Positions 16,420 through 17,575 of a stretch of 17,575 nt of DNA are shown piece by piece. Source of the stretch: Bacteroidales bacterium. Its GTDB lineage: Bacteria; Bacteroidota; Bacteroidia; Bacteroidales; Tenuifilaceae. The stretch is from positions 1 through 17,575 of the forward strand of contig WBUV01000015.1 in the NCBI GenBank assembly GCA_008933525.1, given 5' to 3'. Position 1 is the first letter of the stretch. Every line of letters starts with the position of its first letter. Under the pieces are notes generated by a model. The model searched no databases. It had not been told where the DNA came from and saw only the letters and a program-made list of their open reading frames with translations. A program made the position numbers and the translations under genes.

Positions 16420-17388
16420 CTATTTCTTCCTTTCTACAACAAAATTTGTAAGCAACTCAAGCGAAGTACGGTACTCGGACTCAGGAAACGACTGAAGAAT
16501 CATAAGTGATTTATCGCGATACGCGTTCATCTGTTGGATTGTGTATTCTAGGCCACCGTTTCTAGTCACAAAATCTACAACTTCATTGATAGTTGCACTC
16601 TTCTTGCTATGTTTTCTAATAAGATTCAGTATTCGCTTGCGTTCGCTAGGTTCAACTTGCGATAATGAATAAATCAAGGGTAGAGTAAGTTTCTTCTCCT
16701 TTATGTCGTTACCGGTAGGTTTGCCAATAACACCAGTAGGTTGATAATCGAACAAATCGTCGCGAATTTGGAATGCAATACCCAAATACTCACCAAACAG
16801 CTTCATTTGAGCAACATTCTCAGCCGATGCACCAGCAGAAATTGCGCCATTGGCGCAGCACGATGCAATCAAAGAAGCAGTTTTTTTGCTGATTATTTCG
16901 AAATAGGTAGTCTCATCGATATTCATTTTCCTCGAACGCTCAATCTGTAACAACTCTCCTTCGCTCATGGCTTTTACAGCTTCGCTCATTACCTTAAGCA
17001 ACTCAAACTGGTTATTCTCAATAGCCACTAGCAAACCTCTGGAAAGTAAATAATCGCCAACCAACACAGCAACTTTAGATCGCCAAAGCGCATTGATTGA
17101 AAAGAAACCTCTACGCTCATATGCTTCATCAACAACATCATCGTGGATTAGGGTTGCTGTATGCAAAAGCTCTATCATTCCTGCAGCCACGTAGGTTTCG
17201 TTACTAATTTTACCATTAAGCCCTGCGGAAAGGAATACTATCATTGGTCGGAGCTGCTTTCCCTTTCGTCTAAAAATATAGTTGGTAATAACATTAAGAA
17301 GCGATACCGGAGTGCTCATATGCTCTTTAAAGTAGGGCTCAAAGCGCTTTAAATCGTCGTTAATGGGTTCTTTAATCTTATCGAGCAT
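16420..17388 (-). CDS. Long-chain all-trans polyprenyl diphosphate synthase
   Basis: Elongates an allylic diphosphate with isopentenyl diphosphate to make a long prenyl chain, in Bacteroidota most likely the menaquinone side chain. The 322-residue protein has GKQLRP at 43-48, the first aspartate-rich motif DDVVD at 83-87 followed by RR at 92-93, KKTASLI at 168-174, the second aspartate-rich motif FQIRDDLFD at 206-214, and GKPTGNDIKEKKLTLPLI at 222-239. The residues at positions -5 and -4 before the first motif are small (A78, T79), which fits a long-chain product rather than farnesyl or geranylgeranyl diphosphate synthase; exact chain length cannot be read. It converges on the MutS-like gene with a 15-base gap. 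The 187-base upstream region has no other gene. Confidence 0.92.
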   Translation of the reverse strand: MLDKIKEPINDDLKRFEPYFKEHMSTPVSLLNVITNYIFRRKGKQLRPMIVFLSAGLNGKISNETYVAAGMIELLHTATLIHDDVVDEAYERRGFFSINALWRSKVAVLVGDYLLSRGLLVAIENNQFELLKVMSEAVKAMSEGELLQIERSRKMNIDETTYFEIISKKTASLIASCCANGAISAGASAENVAQMKLFGEYLGIAFQIRDDLFDYQPTGVIGKPTGNDIKEKKLTLPLIYSLSQVEPSERKRILNLIRKHSKKSATINEVVDFVTRNGGLEYTIQQMNAYRDKSLMILQSFPESEYRTSLELLTNFVVERKK

Positions 17389-17527
17389 CAGGTTGTCGGA
17401 TTTCTAATTTGTATAGCAAAATAACCACTTTTTTGTAAACATTCGATTAAACAATACTTAAAAACCTTTTGTTTTAAAACAAAATAAAAAATTAACAAAT
17501 TGACATAGTCACAAAACAAATTATTAA

Positions 17528-17535
17528 TATATTTG
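17528..17535 (+). promoter_or_regulatory. Candidate -7 box for a gene beyond the right edge
   Basis: TATATTTG is an exact match to the Bacteroidota -7 pattern TAnnTTTG. A TTGACA lies at 17500-17505, but the spacing from its TTG to the box is 25 bases, longer than usual. It lies in the AT-rich gene-free 17389-17575 region, pointing out of the window. Weak evidence on its own. Confidence 0.35.
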
Positions 17536-17575
17536 CATGCATTAAATATTTACTGATTAACATATAGTTATACAA

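Overview
The window looks like a chromosomal segment from a member of the Bacteroidota. The evidence is a PorZ-type component of the type IX secretion system with a C-terminal sorting-like domain, a RecO that lacks the zinc-binding cysteines, AT-rich non-coding DNA, starts without clear Shine-Dalgarno sequences, and several stretches fitting the Bacteroidota promoter pattern (-33 TTTG, -7 TAnnTTTG). The order or genus cannot be fixed from the sequence. Twelve protein genes fill almost the whole window. I found no RNA gene, insertion sequence, CRISPR array or gene-free stretch above about 210 bases.

Left part (31-8135, all minus strand). Read in the direction of transcription: a tandem-domain universal stress protein, the ITP/XTP pyrophosphatase RdgB, PorZ and RecO lie close together (gaps of 7, 60 and 3 bases) and look like one transcription unit. 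They are followed by a class I aminotransferase-fold protein, a GH3-family acyl-amido synthetase and a deoxynucleoside kinase. The aminotransferase homologue is the oddest gene here: the residue that should be the PLP-binding lysine is asparagine, and several other cofactor contacts are changed.

Middle part (8343-13694, plus strand). A class III adenylate cyclase is fused to an HD phosphohydrolase domain whose first motif resembles that of cyclic-nucleotide phosphodiesterases. It is followed by a second tandem universal stress protein and a 939-residue membrane sensor (dCache-HAMP-GAF-PAS-PAS) with no recognisable output domain. With the divergent universal stress protein at 7338-8135, this may form a cyclic-AMP/stress signalling island. 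That link is inferred from position and domains only.

Right part (13747-17388). A dGTP triphosphohydrolase and a MutS-like ATPase without the mismatch-recognition domain lie six bases apart on the plus strand, preceded by a small hairpin with a T-run. They converge on a long-chain polyprenyl diphosphate synthase on the minus strand. Together with RdgB, RecO and the deoxynucleoside kinase, the window has a recurring theme of nucleotide-pool and genome maintenance, although these genes are not in one operon. The last 187 bases are AT-rich, hold no gene, and contain a candidate promoter element for a gene beyond the window.
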